A stretch of DNA of 64,000 bases from Aequorivita todarodis (GTDB taxonomy: Bacteria > Bacteroidota > Bacteroidia > Flavobacteriales > Flavobacteriaceae). Below are positions 7,605 through 17,400 of this stretch, in pieces (the stretch's first letter is position 1; every line of letters starts with the position of its first letter). The stretch covers positions 67,704 to 131,703 of the forward strand of contig NZ_JAQQTG010000016.1 in the NCBI RefSeq assembly GCF_028561335.1, written 5' to 3'. The notes under the pieces were generated by a model. The model made no database searches. It was not told the origin of the DNA and worked only from the letters and a program-made list of their open reading frames with translations. Made by a program: the position numbers and the translations under genes.

Positions 7605-8768
7605 ATGCCAAGAATACTTATAATAGAAGACGAAGCAGCAATACGAAGGGTTTTGGTGAAAATCCTTTCCGAGGAAAACCAGGGTTACGAGGTGTTTGAG
7701 GCCGAAGATGGCCTTGCCGGAATGGAAATCCTCAAAAAGGAAGATTTCGATTTGGTGCTTTGCGATATCAAAATGCCCAAAATGGACGGCGTGGAGGTTT
7801 TGGAAGCCGTAAAAAAGATAAAACCCGAAATACCGATGGTTATGATTTCCGGCCACGGCGATTTGGAAACAGCGGTGAATACTATGAAGATGGGCGCATT
7901 CGACTATATTTCGAAACCGCCAGATTTAAACCGTTTGCTAAATACGGTACGCATCGCTTTGGATCGAAAGGAACTTGTAGTTGAAAACACCCGCCTCAAA
8001 AAGAAAGTTTCAAAAAATTATGAAATGGTTGGCGAATCGGAAGAGATTGGCCGCATAAAAGAAATGATTGAAAAAGTGGCACCCACCGAAGCCCGCGTTC
8101 TTATTACCGGTCCCAACGGCACCGGAAAAGAGCTGGTGGCGCATTGGCTTCACCAAAAAAGCGAGCGCAGCAACGGCCCGATGATTGAGGTAAACTGTGC
8201 CGCAATCCCCAGTGAATTGATCGAGAGCGAACTTTTCGGCCATGTGAAAGGGGCGTTTACCTCGGCAAATAAAGACCGCGCGGGAAAATTTGAGGCAGCG
8301 AACGGAGGCACCATTTTCTTGGACGAAGTGGGCGATATGAGCCTTTCCGCACAGGCCAAGGTACTGCGCGCCTTACAGGAAAACAAGGTGCAGCGCGTGG
8401 GTAGCGATCGAGATATAAAGGTTGATGTACGTGTTATTACGGCCACCAATAAAGATTTAAAGAAAGAAATAGACGAAGGCCGTTTCCGCGAGGATTTGTA
8501 CCATCGACTTGCGGTTATTCTTATAAAAGTTCCCCCTTTAAACGATAGAAGGGATGACATTCCGCTGTTGGTTGATTATTTTTCCGAAAAAATTAGCTCC
8601 GAACACGGTACGGCAAAGAAGAAATTTTCCGCAAAAGCGATTAAGCTATTGCAGGAATACGACTGGACAGGAAATATCCGCGAATTGCGAAATGTTGTGG
8701 AACGCCTGATTATCCTAGGCGGAAAGGAAATCAGCGAGGAAGATGTGAAGCTTTTCGCAAGTAAATAA
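7605..8768 (+). CDS. Sigma-54-type response regulator without DNA-binding domain
   Basis: A 387-residue NtrC/AtoC-like protein. The receiver domain (1-120) has the phosphorylated Asp in LCDIKMPKMDG (about residue 54) and the K in SKPPD. The AAA+ domain (about 140-375) has Walker A GPNGTGKE, Walker B GGTIFLDEVGD, and the arginine finger region. The loop that contacts sigma-54 reads GAFTSA where GAFTGA is usual. The protein stops shortly after the AAA+ helical lid, with no Fis-type helix-turn-helix. It may act from solution or use another partner to reach DNA. No histidine kinase is adjacent, so the input is unknown. Confidence 0.9.
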   Translation: MPRILIIEDEAAIRRVLVKILSEENQGYEVFEAEDGLAGMEILKKEDFDLVLCDIKMPKMDGVEVLEAVKKIKPEIPMVMISGHGDLETAVNTMKMGAFDYISKPPDLNRLLNTVRIALDRKELVVENTRLKKKVSKNYEMVGESEEIGRIKEMIEKVAPTEARVLITGPNGTGKELVAHWLHQKSERSNGPMIEVNCAAIPSELIESELFGHVKGAFTSANKDRAGKFEAANGGTIFLDEVGDMSLSAQAKVLRALQENKVQRVGSDRDIKVDVRVITATNKDLKKEIDEGRFREDLYHRLAVILIKVPPLNDRRDDIPLLVDYFSEKISSEHGTAKKKFSAKAIKLLQEYDWTGNIRELRNVVERLIILGGKEISEEDVKLFASK

Positions 8769-8772
8769 CGTA

Positions 8773-8855
8773 GAGACGCACGGCCGTGCGTCTCCGGGGC
8801 CGTGCGTCTCCGGGGCCGGCGTCTCCGGGGTAGTGCGTCTCCGGGGTAGTGCGTA
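8773..8855. repeat. Tandem array of GTGCGTCTCCGGGG units led by a 22-bp palindrome
   Basis: A perfect 22-bp palindrome at 8773-8794 (core GCACGGCCGTGC) is followed by further copies of GTGCGTCTCCGGGGnn at intervals of about 14-17 bp. One copy has lost two bases and the last has degenerated (GTGCGTATCCTG). It is non-coding and much more GC-rich than its surroundings, which suggests an acquired or expanding repeat. A related palindrome is at 4133-4152. Confidence 0.75.
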
Positions 8856-8955
8856 TCCTGCGGTGCACCCTCGGCTTACACCGGGATTGCGTCAATTATC
8901 AATAAGTAAAACTCGTTTTAATGTATTTAGCAATCATAAATATCTTTTAAGAAAT

Positions 8956-9834
8956 ATGAAAGACGTAAAAATCGAAGACTTTAAAGTTACCGGGCCCATT
9001 AAACTGGACGGCACTAAAAACGATTGGGATTTGGACGCTTCCGAAAAAGAGTTGGAAGACCATTTGGAGGACACCCGTAAAAAATTGGGCAAGCTCCAGG
9101 ATACGCTTTACGCCCACGGAAAATACGCCGTGTTGGTCTGTCTGCAGGGAATGGATACGGCTGGCAAGGACAGCCTTATTCGCGAAGTCTTTAAGGATTT
9201 CAACGCCCGTGGGGTGGTGGTGCACAGTTTTAAAACGCCCACGGCGCTTGAAAAAAGACACGATTATCTTTGGCGACACTATGTGGCCTTGCCCGAACGC
9301 GGAAAGTTTGGGGTTTTTAACAGAACGCATTATGAAAATGTTTTGGTAACACGCGTGCATCCCGACTATATTCTCGGTGAAAATTTGCCCGATGTAAACA
9401 GTTTGGACGATATTGATGAAGCGTTCTGGGATAGGCGTTTTCAGCAGATAAATGATTTTGAAAAGACCATTCAGCAGAACGGGACCATTATTTTCAAATT
9501 CTTTTTAAACCTTTCCAAAGACGAACAAAAGCACCGCCAACTCCGCAGGCTGGACAAACCCGAAAAAAACTGGAAATTCTCTCCCGGCGACTTGGATGAA
9601 AGGGAACTTTGGGAAGATTACAGAAAATGTTATGAGGAAGCCATCAACCGCACCTCAAAGCCGCACGCGCCTTGGTACATTATTCCTGCGGATGACAAGG
9701 AAACCTCGCGGGTAATTGTGGCCGAAATTATGCTGCAGGAACTAAAAAAATACAAAGACATAAAAGAACCGGAACTGGACGATGAAATAAAGGCCAAGAT
9801 TTCGGAATACCGCGAACGGCTTAAAAATGATTAA
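8956..9834 (+). CDS. Polyphosphate kinase 2 family protein
   Basis: A 292-residue PPK2-family enzyme that transfers phosphate between polyphosphate and nucleotides. Walker A is GMDTAGKDS (about residues 67-75). Other family features are the lid-region arginines in FNRTHYENVLVTRVHP and the KFFLNLSKDEQKHR segment ending in a basic lid and WKFSPGDLDER. The frame is open further upstream to 8833, but that extension lies in the GC-rich repeat array. ATG at 8956 begins the conserved MKDVKIEDFKV and is the likely start. No operon partner is evident. Confidence 0.92.
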   Translation: MKDVKIEDFKVTGPIKLDGTKNDWDLDASEKELEDHLEDTRKKLGKLQDTLYAHGKYAVLVCLQGMDTAGKDSLIREVFKDFNARGVVVHSFKTPTALEKRHDYLWRHYVALPERGKFGVFNRTHYENVLVTRVHPDYILGENLPDVNSLDDIDEAFWDRRFQQINDFEKTIQQNGTIIFKFFLNLSKDEQKHRQLRRLDKPEKNWKFSPGDLDERELWEDYRKCYEEAINRTSKPHAPWYIIPADDKETSRVIVAEIMLQELKKYKDIKEPELDDEIKAKISEYRERLKND

Positions 9835-9885
9835 TTTAGCATCCCTTTAGTGCAACAAGGAACTAATTCCCATAAAATTGTATAA

Positions 9886-11277
9886 ATGAAAATTTCGCTC
9901 CTCCCCACATTACTTTTCACATTATTAATTTCTTCCGTAAGTATTTCGCAGAACGCCGTTCAGGATTCCGTTATGCTGAAAAAATTGTACACCACCGCTC
10001 TAACCGATGGAAAGGCGTACGATTGGCTGGATTATCTTTCCAATGAAATAGGTGGCAGGCTCTCGGGTTCCTATGAAGCTGAACTTGCGGTGAAATACAC
10101 CGAAGCAGAACTGAAGGAACTCGGTTTGGACAAAGTGTGGCTTCAACCCGTAATGGTCCCGAAATGGACGCGCGGCTTTAAGGAATACGCTTATATAGAA
10201 TCGCCTACCGGAGATAAAACCATCACGAACATCTGCGCCTTGGGAGGTTCCGTGCCTACGCCAAATTTGGGAATAAAGGCGGAAGTTGTTGAGGTAAAAG
10301 GTCTGGAGGAATTGGCTGCCTTGGGAAGGGAAAAGCTGGAAGGAAAGATTATTTTCTATAACAGACCGATGCAGCCCGAATTAATACAAACTTTTGAAGC
10401 CTATGGCGGCTGCGTGGACCAACGCTATTCGGGGGCTGCCGAAGCGGCAAAGTTTGGCGCCGTCGGGGTTATTGTCCGCTCGCTGAGCTTGAGAATGGAC
10501 GATTTTCCGCATACGGGCGCGATGAGCTATGGCGATACTCCCGTAAACCAACGCATACCGGCCGCGGCAATTAGCACCAACGGAGCCGAATATTTAAGCA
10601 GTCTGCTGAAATTGCAGCCCAATCTGTTGTTTTACTTCAAACAGAATTGCAAGACTTTTGACGATGTGCAATCCTATAATGTAATCGGGGAAATTACCGG
10701 CAGTACAAAACCCAATGAATATATGGTGGTAGGTGGCCATTTGGACAGTTGGGACCTCGCCGATGGCGCCCACGATGACGGAGCCGGCTGTGTACAGAGT
10801 ATGGAAGTATTGCGCCTTTTCAAAAAAGTGGGTTATAAGCCAAACCACACCATTCGCGTGGTGCTTTTTATGAATGAGGAAAACGGCCTGCGCGGTGGAA
10901 AGAAATATGCCGAAGAGGCAAAAAGAAAGAACGAAACCCATCGTTTTGCCTTGGAAAGCGATGCCGGCGGGTTTACGCCACGAGGGTTTACATTTGATAC
11001 CGATGCCGCAAATTTCAAAAAAGTGCAGTCTTGGGAAGGTTTGTTTAAGCCATACTTGATTCACTATTTTGAAAAGGGATACGGCGGTGCCGATATCGGT
11101 CCGTTAAAGGGAAATATCAACGTGCTGGCAGGACTGCGGCCCGATAGCCAACGGTATTTTGACTATCACCACGCGGCCAACGATACCTTTGATGCCGTGA
11201 ACAAACGCGAACTGGAACTGGGAGCGGCCACTATGGCGAGTTTGGTTTATCTATTTGATAAATACGGGGTTGAGTAG
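9886..11277 (+). CDS. Secreted M28-family zinc peptidase (carboxypeptidase Q-like)
   Basis: A 463-residue M28 metallopeptidase with an N-terminal signal peptide (LLPTLLFTLLISSVSISQ, cleavage near residue 22). A PA domain is inserted at about residues 120-240. The zinc ligands follow: H and D in GGHLDSWD and HDDGAG, the catalytic EE in MNEENGLRGG, D in ESDAGG, and the last H in YHHAANDT. It would trim peptides in the periplasm or outside the cell. It stands as a single gene with 51 nt to the PPK2 gene. Confidence 0.92.
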   Translation: MKISLLPTLLFTLLISSVSISQNAVQDSVMLKKLYTTALTDGKAYDWLDYLSNEIGGRLSGSYEAELAVKYTEAELKELGLDKVWLQPVMVPKWTRGFKEYAYIESPTGDKTITNICALGGSVPTPNLGIKAEVVEVKGLEELAALGREKLEGKIIFYNRPMQPELIQTFEAYGGCVDQRYSGAAEAAKFGAVGVIVRSLSLRMDDFPHTGAMSYGDTPVNQRIPAAAISTNGAEYLSSLLKLQPNLLFYFKQNCKTFDDVQSYNVIGEITGSTKPNEYMVVGGHLDSWDLADGAHDDGAGCVQSMEVLRLFKKVGYKPNHTIRVVLFMNEENGLRGGKKYAEEAKRKNETHRFALESDAGGFTPRGFTFDTDAANFKKVQSWEGLFKPYLIHYFEKGYGGADIGPLKGNINVLAGLRPDSQRYFDYHHAANDTFDAVNKRELELGAATMASLVYLFDKYGVE

Positions 11278-11314
11278 CGGTTAAGAGTTATGGGTTATGA
11301 GTTTGGTGGTAGTT

Positions 11315-12145
11315 TTACCACCAAGTTATAAAGAATCGCTCCACATTTTGGGGCGTTTTTTTATAGATTAATGGAGATTTCTTAAACCTTAATTGAGCGT
11401 CTATTAATGGTTTTATTTCTGAAAAAGGATACCATTGGGTAATCGCGTTTATGGGCAATAGCCATTCTTTTTTTGACGGTATGGCGTAGCGGGCTGTTTC
11501 TTCTTCTTCGAAATCGGTTGGTTTTATGTAGTGGCCTACAATGCAATCCTGAATATTCTTTGGAAAAGATTCGCGGTTCATATTCTTCGGAATAAATAAA
11601 AATCCTTTTAAGCACAATTGCTGCGAAGATGGTTTCGGAATGCCAAGAGCCTCTAATTTTTGTAGCGTTTCCGGTCTTTTCAACAAGGGGAATTGTTTCT
11701 GCCTTAATTTTTCAAGCTTCTCAAAAAGACTGTCCTTTCGGTTGGGGCCAATCCATTTTTCCGCTTCGGAAATATCGGCTGAGTCGTCGTATAAATAAAA
11801 CTTACACGCCAATTCTATGTGGACGACTTTTTCGGTTTTAAGATTTCGAACTATATAGTCCAACTCGCCCAAGGTTTCCTTTTCGCTTGGGTTCGTGAGC
11901 GAAGTAAAAGTATGGATTTGAAGATTGGCGGAAAGCAATTCAAAGTTGTTTGATTGTTGAAGATAGGCTTCAAAACACGCCTCGGCCTGCATTCCGAGCA
12001 CGGAATTTATAGGAAAATTAAAGCCGTTTCCGTATAACTCTTCATCTAAAAATTCAAAATTTTCAAAGGGGTAGTTCTCCGAATTTATTTTTAGATCGGG
12101 TGCGTTTATGAAATGCTTTAGTAGGTTGGTTTTTTTGATGGCTAT
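11315..12145 (-). CDS. DUF1853 family protein, unusual start
   Basis: A DUF1853 protein of about 276 residues; DUF1853 belongs to a nuclease-like superfold but has no proven function. Typical blocks are LGMQAEACFEAYL, GELDYIVRN and HIELACKFYLY. The first usual start is GTG at 12001, which gives only 228 residues. The frame is open 48 codons further and codes a convincing N-terminus (LLKHFINAPDL, then FENFEFLDEELYG). The only position fitting an operon-style overlap is ATA at 12145, which forms ATAG with the stop of the DUF1801 gene. Either ATA is used or the original ATG was lost by mutation; a conservative start is 12001. Confidence 0.75.
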   Translation of the reverse strand: MAIKKTNLLKHFINAPDLKINSENYPFENFEFLDEELYGNGFNFPINSVLGMQAEACFEAYLQQSNNFELLSANLQIHTFTSLTNPSEKETLGELDYIVRNLKTEKVVHIELACKFYLYDDSADISEAEKWIGPNRKDSLFEKLEKLRQKQFPLLKRPETLQKLEALGIPKPSSQQLCLKGFLFIPKNMNRESFPKNIQDCIVGHYIKPTDFEEEETARYAIPSKKEWLLPINAITQWYPFSEIKPLIDAQLRFKKSPLIYKKTPQNVERFFITWW

Positions 12146-12597
12146 CGTTTTATTTCGCTTTCATATTTTGCAATCCAATCATGAACTGAAATTTTTGTGG
12201 TTAGTTCCCCAAATAAATCAAACGGAATGTTTTTAGGGTTTTTGAAGCGGATGCAGCTTTTGCCCATGTCCAGTTTTCCCTTTGCGTGTTTGGGATATTC
12301 CTCGGTAAACCATTTGAGCAAACGCGGATCGCTGTATAGGCCCATGTGGTAAAAAGCGATATGGTTTTTCTGTGAAGCAATGCTCATAAAGGGCAGGGCA
12401 TCGCTAGGTTTGCAATGGTACCCGGCCGGGTAGATGCTGTGCGGCACCACATAACTTATCATTCCGTATTGGAGGGTTTCCTCAAAACCGTCGGGGAGGT
12501 TTTTCTTTATCGTTTCGCGTAGCGTTTGCATAACTTCCTTCCGGTCTTCGGGCAGTTCGGCGATGTATTGGTCTGGGGTGGTGGCTGTGGATTGCAT
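12142..12597 (-). CDS. DUF1801 domain protein
   Basis: A 151-residue cytoplasmic protein of the DUF1801 (YdhG-like) family. It has the early TPDQYIAELPEDRKEVMQTLR helix and the conserved LQYGMISYVVP strand, with ISYVVP and the aromatic FYHMGLYSD segment further on. The family is widespread and lacks an assigned reaction. Its stop overlaps the presumed start of the DUF1853 gene, so both are likely one transcript. A loosely heptameric stretch AAGTTTA-AAGTTCA-AAGTTAA lies just upstream of the ATG (12605-12625). Confidence 0.88.
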   Translation of the reverse strand: MQSTATTPDQYIAELPEDRKEVMQTLRETIKKNLPDGFEETLQYGMISYVVPHSIYPAGYHCKPSDALPFMSIASQKNHIAFYHMGLYSDPRLLKWFTEEYPKHAKGKLDMGKSCIRFKNPKNIPFDLFGELTTKISVHDWIAKYESEIKR

Positions 12598-12604
12598 TTT
12601 TGAA

Positions 12605-12625
12605 AAGTTTAAAGTTCAAAGTTAA
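12605..12625. repeat. Short heptamer array, unit AAGTTNA
   Basis: Three successive 7-bp units (AAGTTTA, AAGTTCA, AAGTTAA) stand in the divergent space between the DUF1801 gene and the next plus-strand gene. Confidence 0.6.
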
Positions 12626-12719
12626 ACGATTTTGTTGAACAATATTTGTTGGGATTGACGATAAAATTCCTTTTTGCCACAACGAATTTTAATTGTACTT
12701 TACATAGAAATATAAACGG

Positions 12720-13052
12720 ATGAAAAAATTTACAACATTTTTTATAACTGCCCTTTTCTTGTTTTTTGCCGCAGAAGGGTATTCCCAAGAAATAACCAAG
12801 TATAATTTTCTTGAAATTATTGTGGTCCAAAAAGCGAACAACCGCGGCAAGGTAAAGCGCATAAAAGTGGAGGAGCAGACTTCGCTCATTGGGCAAAATA
12901 TCTCTATTGATGAAATTGAGGATATTGATGAAACTTCCACCCTGCTAAATTATATGAACGCCCACGACTGGGAGTTTTTGGATCGCCAATCTGTGGTTTC
13001 TGATGATAACGATCCGGTTTGGATGAGTTATATTTTCAGGAAAAAAAGGTAG
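12720..13052 (+). CDS. Small secreted hypothetical protein
   Basis: A 110-residue protein with a clear signal peptide (FFITALFLFFAAEGYSQ, cleavage after about residue 22). The mature part starts EITKYNFLEIIVVQKANNRGKVKRIKVEE and ends with WEFLDRQS and a basic tail. It looks like a small periplasmic mixed alpha/beta protein. I do not recognise a named family. A promoter fits upstream: TTTTTG near 12671 and TACTTTAC about 19 nt later. It converges with rlmF 18 nt downstream. Confidence 0.7.
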   Translation: MKKFTTFFITALFLFFAAEGYSQEITKYNFLEIIVVQKANNRGKVKRIKVEEQTSLIGQNISIDEIEDIDETSTLLNYMNAHDWEFLDRQSVVSDDNDPVWMSYIFRKKR

Positions 13053-13069
13053 TCCGCGTTAAGGCGGTT

Positions 13070-13915
13070 CTATTGAAACGTCCACGCAACAAAGCGGCTT
13101 TGTTTGTTGCCCTGTTCCATTTCTATTATTCTTACTTCGGAAGGCTTGGTTTTGTTGATGGCCCTTTTAATATCTTTCAGATTTTCCTTTTGTGAAATTA
13201 GCGCGGTAAACCAATTCACCTGCATCTTAAATCGTTCGCTTTCCTCAGCCATCTTTTTAACGAATGCCACTTCGCCACCTTTGTACCATAACTCATTGCC
13301 CAAACCTCCGAAATTCTGGGATTTGGCTGCGCTTAATTCAAGGTTTTTATACTTGCGGCGGTTGCTTTTTTCGGCATTGGTTCGGTTTTTAAAAAAGGGC
13401 GGGTTGCAGACCACCGCATCAAAAACATCCGTTGGTTGGATGATGTGTTCCAAAATATGGCTTTTGAACTTTTGGTGCCGCAATTCAATATCCTTTAAAT
13501 TGGGATTTCTATCAATTATTTCCTGCGCATTGTTTAGGGAATCGGGGTTTACTTCGCTGGCCGTGCATTTCCAATTAAAGTGGCGAGTAGCCAAAATAGG
13601 ATAGATGAGGTTGGCGCCAGTGCCAATATCCAGCAAATGGATTTCCGTTTTGGGAATTAAATCTGCCACGTGCAACAAATAATCTAACCTGCCGGGAATT
13701 GGCGGACAAAGATTGCCTTCTGGGATATGCCAATGGGATATGCCGAAATGTGCTTTTAGCAGTGCGGTGTTCAGTGTTTTAACAGCTTCGTGGTTGGCAA
13801 ATTTTACGGTTTTGTTGCCGTATTCATATTCAAAAACGAAAGGTTTTAATGGCGGATGCGCTTCGGTAAGTTTTTCGAAATTATAGGCTTGGTTGAATGG
13901 GTTTTTTGGATGCAC
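13070..13915 (-). CDS. rlmF: 23S rRNA (adenine(1618)-N6)-methyltransferase RlmF
   Basis: A 281-residue SAM-dependent methyltransferase. Its N-terminus HPKNPFNQAYNFEKL resembles the conserved start of RlmF. A SAM-binding GTGANLIYPIL lies at about residues 97-107, and VVCNPPFF (about 170-177) is the NPPF catalytic motif of N6-adenine methyltransferases. The C-terminal IMEMEQGNKQSRFVAWTF-like end is also characteristic. It modifies A1618 of 23S rRNA in the cytoplasm. Length is normal for the family (about 300). Confidence 0.92.
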   Translation of the reverse strand: MHPKNPFNQAYNFEKLTEAHPPLKPFVFEYEYGNKTVKFANHEAVKTLNTALLKAHFGISHWHIPEGNLCPPIPGRLDYLLHVADLIPKTEIHLLDIGTGANLIYPILATRHFNWKCTASEVNPDSLNNAQEIIDRNPNLKDIELRHQKFKSHILEHIIQPTDVFDAVVCNPPFFKNRTNAEKSNRRKYKNLELSAAKSQNFGGLGNELWYKGGEVAFVKKMAEESERFKMQVNWFTALISQKENLKDIKRAINKTKPSEVRIIEMEQGNKQSRFVAWTFQ

Positions 13916-13969
13916 GGGGGTGGCTTTAGACAGGTAAAGATAGTGGAATAAAGCCGCTCTTTTTTCTTG

Positions 13970-14320
13970 CTATTGCCTTAAAATCTTTTCCATCTTCTTG
14001 CCTTTTGCCAATTCGTCTATCAACTTATCCATATAACGGATTTTTTGCATTAGGGGCTCTTCTATTTCTTCCACTCGGTAGCCGCAGATTACGCCCGTGA
14101 TTTTTGAAGCGTTGGGGTTTAGTTGTGGAGCTTCGGCAAAAAACGTTTCAAAGCTGCTTTTGTTGTCTATTTGTTTCTGCAAGCCTTTTTGGTCATAGCC
14201 CGTTAACCAACAAATTATGGCATCTACTTCATGCTTGGTGTGGCCTTTTTTTTCGGCTTTGGTTATGTAGTGCGGATAGACACTTGCGAAGGGCATTTTA
14301 TAGATTCTTTCGTTTTTCAT
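13970..14320 (-). CDS. DUF2200 family protein
   Basis: A 116-residue protein matching DUF2200: [22 protein letters not shown] at the N-terminus, [12 protein letters not shown], then [35 protein letters not shown]. It is probably all-alpha and cytoplasmic; the function is not known. TAAATTTG on the minus strand ends 18 nt before the ATG, which gives it its own promoter. Confidence 0.88.
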   Translation of the reverse strand: MKNERIYKMPFASVYPHYITKAEKKGHTKHEVDAIICWLTGYDQKGLQKQIDNKSSFETFFAEAPQLNPNASKITGVICGYRVEEIEEPLMQKIRYMDKLIDELAKGKKMEKILRQ

Positions 14321-14338
14321 CGTGATTTAGCAGAAATA

Positions 14339-14346
14339 CAAATTTA
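14339..14346 (-). promoter_or_regulatory. -7 element of the DUF2200 gene
   Basis: TAAATTTG on the minus strand matches TAnnTTTG exactly and ends 18 nt before the start codon. Confidence 0.65.
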
Positions 14347-14440
14347 CATTTTTCCGGTTTTTTAGGTAATCTTTTTGAAACGACCCAAAATAGCGCAAGC
14401 GAGAAATAATGGCCGTATTTAATGATTTGCTCTTTAAAAT

Positions 14441-17400
14441 TTAGTTGACCTTTAGGGAGTCTGCTGTATTGTTTTTTTCAAACTTATATTTTGAAACGGG
14501 CCTGTGCAGCTGGTATTGGTTTTTATTGGTAACCACGGTATCGGTCTTTATGAAATCGAGGATACGCATTAGGGTTTTTTGTACTTCGGGATGTTTGTGG
14601 ACCATAGCCTCTTGGTATTGCACGGCGGGTTCGCTCAACAAGCGCGCCAACGGAGGCTCCACCACGCCCCACTTTTCAAATTTATAGGGTTTATAGGTTT
14701 TAAGTGCTTTATCAATGGCTTCGTTGTTTTTTCGGATGCTGTCCATAAGTGCCAAAGGGTTGTCCACATCGGCTTTTAGAATTGCACGCACTTTTTCATA
14801 GCTCATTTTATGGGGCATCATTACCGGAACGACGGCAAACCCTCTATTTTTGATCTTTTCATAAATATAGCCCGGAAGCTTGTCAATGGAAACAACGGTT
14901 TCGATGATGGATGCGAATTCCCCAGACTCCTTGACAGTCTTTGAAGAAAATTGCCATTGAAACAGCTTCTGCCTGATATAAAAATCTCCCGAATTGATAA
15001 TATTGATAAAAATAGGCTGCACTTTTTGGTTAAACTCCGCTTCGCGTTCAATGGCGTCATACACCTCCATTGCGCTGAGCATGCCGCTGTTTTCAAAATA
15101 ACCGCCATCTAAATAATTTCCTTTTTGGCGTATTTTGGCCGTGGGACTGAACAGTGGAAAACGATTGGTAGTCGATACCGCCCCATAATAAGTGAGCGCT
15201 ACCAAATCGGGGCCATTTTTAAAAATGGAAAGATTATCTGCCCCCGCAAAAGTACTGTCGGGAAACTGGACCGTTGAAACTACGCCCTGCCTTCCGGCTA
15301 CCGAGGTGGAATTCATTATAAGCGCCGGAAACTTACGCCCCCGTTTTTCATACAGATTGCGCCATACATCCAGATAGCTTTCGTTATGGAAGGCATCTAA
15401 AGGCATTCCGGTGTTTATGGCGTGCAATTCCATGCTTTTATAGGAGCGATCCTTGCCGTGGTAATTGAAGAACGGGAGGTATTCGCGAATCAGATCCCGC
15501 CCCAATAGGTAGGTGAGTTCATTGGATAGCACATTGGAAGTGCCTATTTTAAATATTTCAGGATTTAAGGGTTCCTTCGGGTCGTGATAATTGCGCAGCG
15601 AGGCATAATTGCCTATGCCCACCGCACCACCGGAAACGCCCGATAGCACAATACTGCGGTTGAAAAATTCACCATTACTCAACGAATCCAGTTGGTTAAA
15701 CAACAATAAATTCCATAGATTGGCCTTTAATCCGCCACCATAGGAACCCACAAAAAAATAATTGTCCTTTTTATAGGAATTAGCGGTTTCATTTCTCATA
15801 AATTCCCCAAAATCCACCGGGTTGCGGGTTTTAACCTCTGTGAGTTCGTGCAGGTCATTTTCAAAGGAAGTCATATATATAGCTCCAGAAATGAAAAAAA
15901 TGATGAGTAACGGCAGCCAGTATTTATAAAAGTTCTTTCCCGTTTTCGGCCCTTCCAGCCGATGATAATATAGTATATGCTTGAATAAGATTATGACTAT
16001 GGAATAAATAACAATGATATAAAGACAAATAATAACCAAGGGGCTGAACCAGCTGGCGATGAAAAAAAAGCTATTGGCAAGCAACAGGCCTATTAAGGAA
16101 AGTATTCCGCTGTACCGCATAAAATTCAAATAGAAAACGTTATCGCTCAGTTTTGCGAAATATTCCAAATACTTCGGAATTTTTTGTGTTTTAACGGCGC
16201 CGTATTTGTCAAATTGATCTAAGGTTTCCTCTTTAAACATGGCTGTTTTTTCCTTGTAAAGCTCTTCTGAAAAAAACACATACTTAAAATAGGTGCGGCA
16301 TATTTTGAAATATACATAAAGGTACATTTGGCAACCCAAGGTGATGAGAAATGCAATGAAGGGGATGCGGTCCCATTTAAAAATGGCGACCAAAACGGAA
16401 GTAATCAGGACCATGAGCACACAGGCCAGATAATAGCGAGGAAACCTGCGCACATATTTAATAATATACTCAACGGTTTTCCTTTGGGTTGCTTCATTTC
16501 CTTCTTTCAAATCTTTTTTCCATTGGTTGTAGCGCTTTCCCAAAGAATTGTAAACGATTAGGGTAATAAGAAGTAAGAAAGCCGAAATATACGAGGGGTT
16601 AAAATGCACCTCAAAATATCTGGGAATCATCAACAAGAAAATTTGGAACATGGCAATATAAATAAGGACTCCCAAACTGCGGCGAAGATTTTTTACATAT
16701 TCATTGTCAAAAGTTGTGGACGAACCTGGTTTTGTCCTGCTGGTATCAAAATAGATTATATTGAGACCAAGCCAACTTCTTTTGTTTTTTGGCATTTCAA
16801 GGCTCACACAATCTCTGTTCCCGTAAAGCCAAATATCATTGTACACCGGAAAGTGTGAAAGCACCAGCGCCAAAAAACTGAGCAAAAAGAATAGGATCAC
16901 AACGTTCAAGGGCCGGTAAAAAAGATCGACTATAAGCGTGCCGCCTTGCTCCATAAACGTTACCATCACATAGATGACAATGATAAAAAGAATGCTCAAT
17001 AAAGCCGTTTGTATAAACCGGATCAAGGTTTTGACGTGCGGTAAAAAAATGGTTTTTAGAAACCAATACATCAAAAACATAAAACAGATTGCGTAAAGGG
17101 TGACCTTTACCGGAGTGATATATTTTAAATTGATAAAGTCCCGGACCCCTTTAAATTCGTAGCCAAAGCCTTCCAAAACATCCGTAAGCAATGCCAATAT
17201 GGCAAAGAAGAGAAATGCTTGCTGTATAGTAATCTTAATTTTAAGCTTCTTCCATCGTATAAAGTTGTCCTTGAACAGATTGCGTATCAAATAGGCGATG
17301 ATAATTAACAAATGGGCGGCCCATATAATATCAAGAATGAAGAAAGCGTGGTAGAAAATTAATTTATCGGAATTTTCAGGACTGAAGATTAGTGCGTTTA

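Noticed and set aside
8833-8955. Longer PPK2 frame from 8833
   Set aside because: The extra codons come from a GC-rich repeat array and are not conserved protein; the family sequence starts at ATG 8956.
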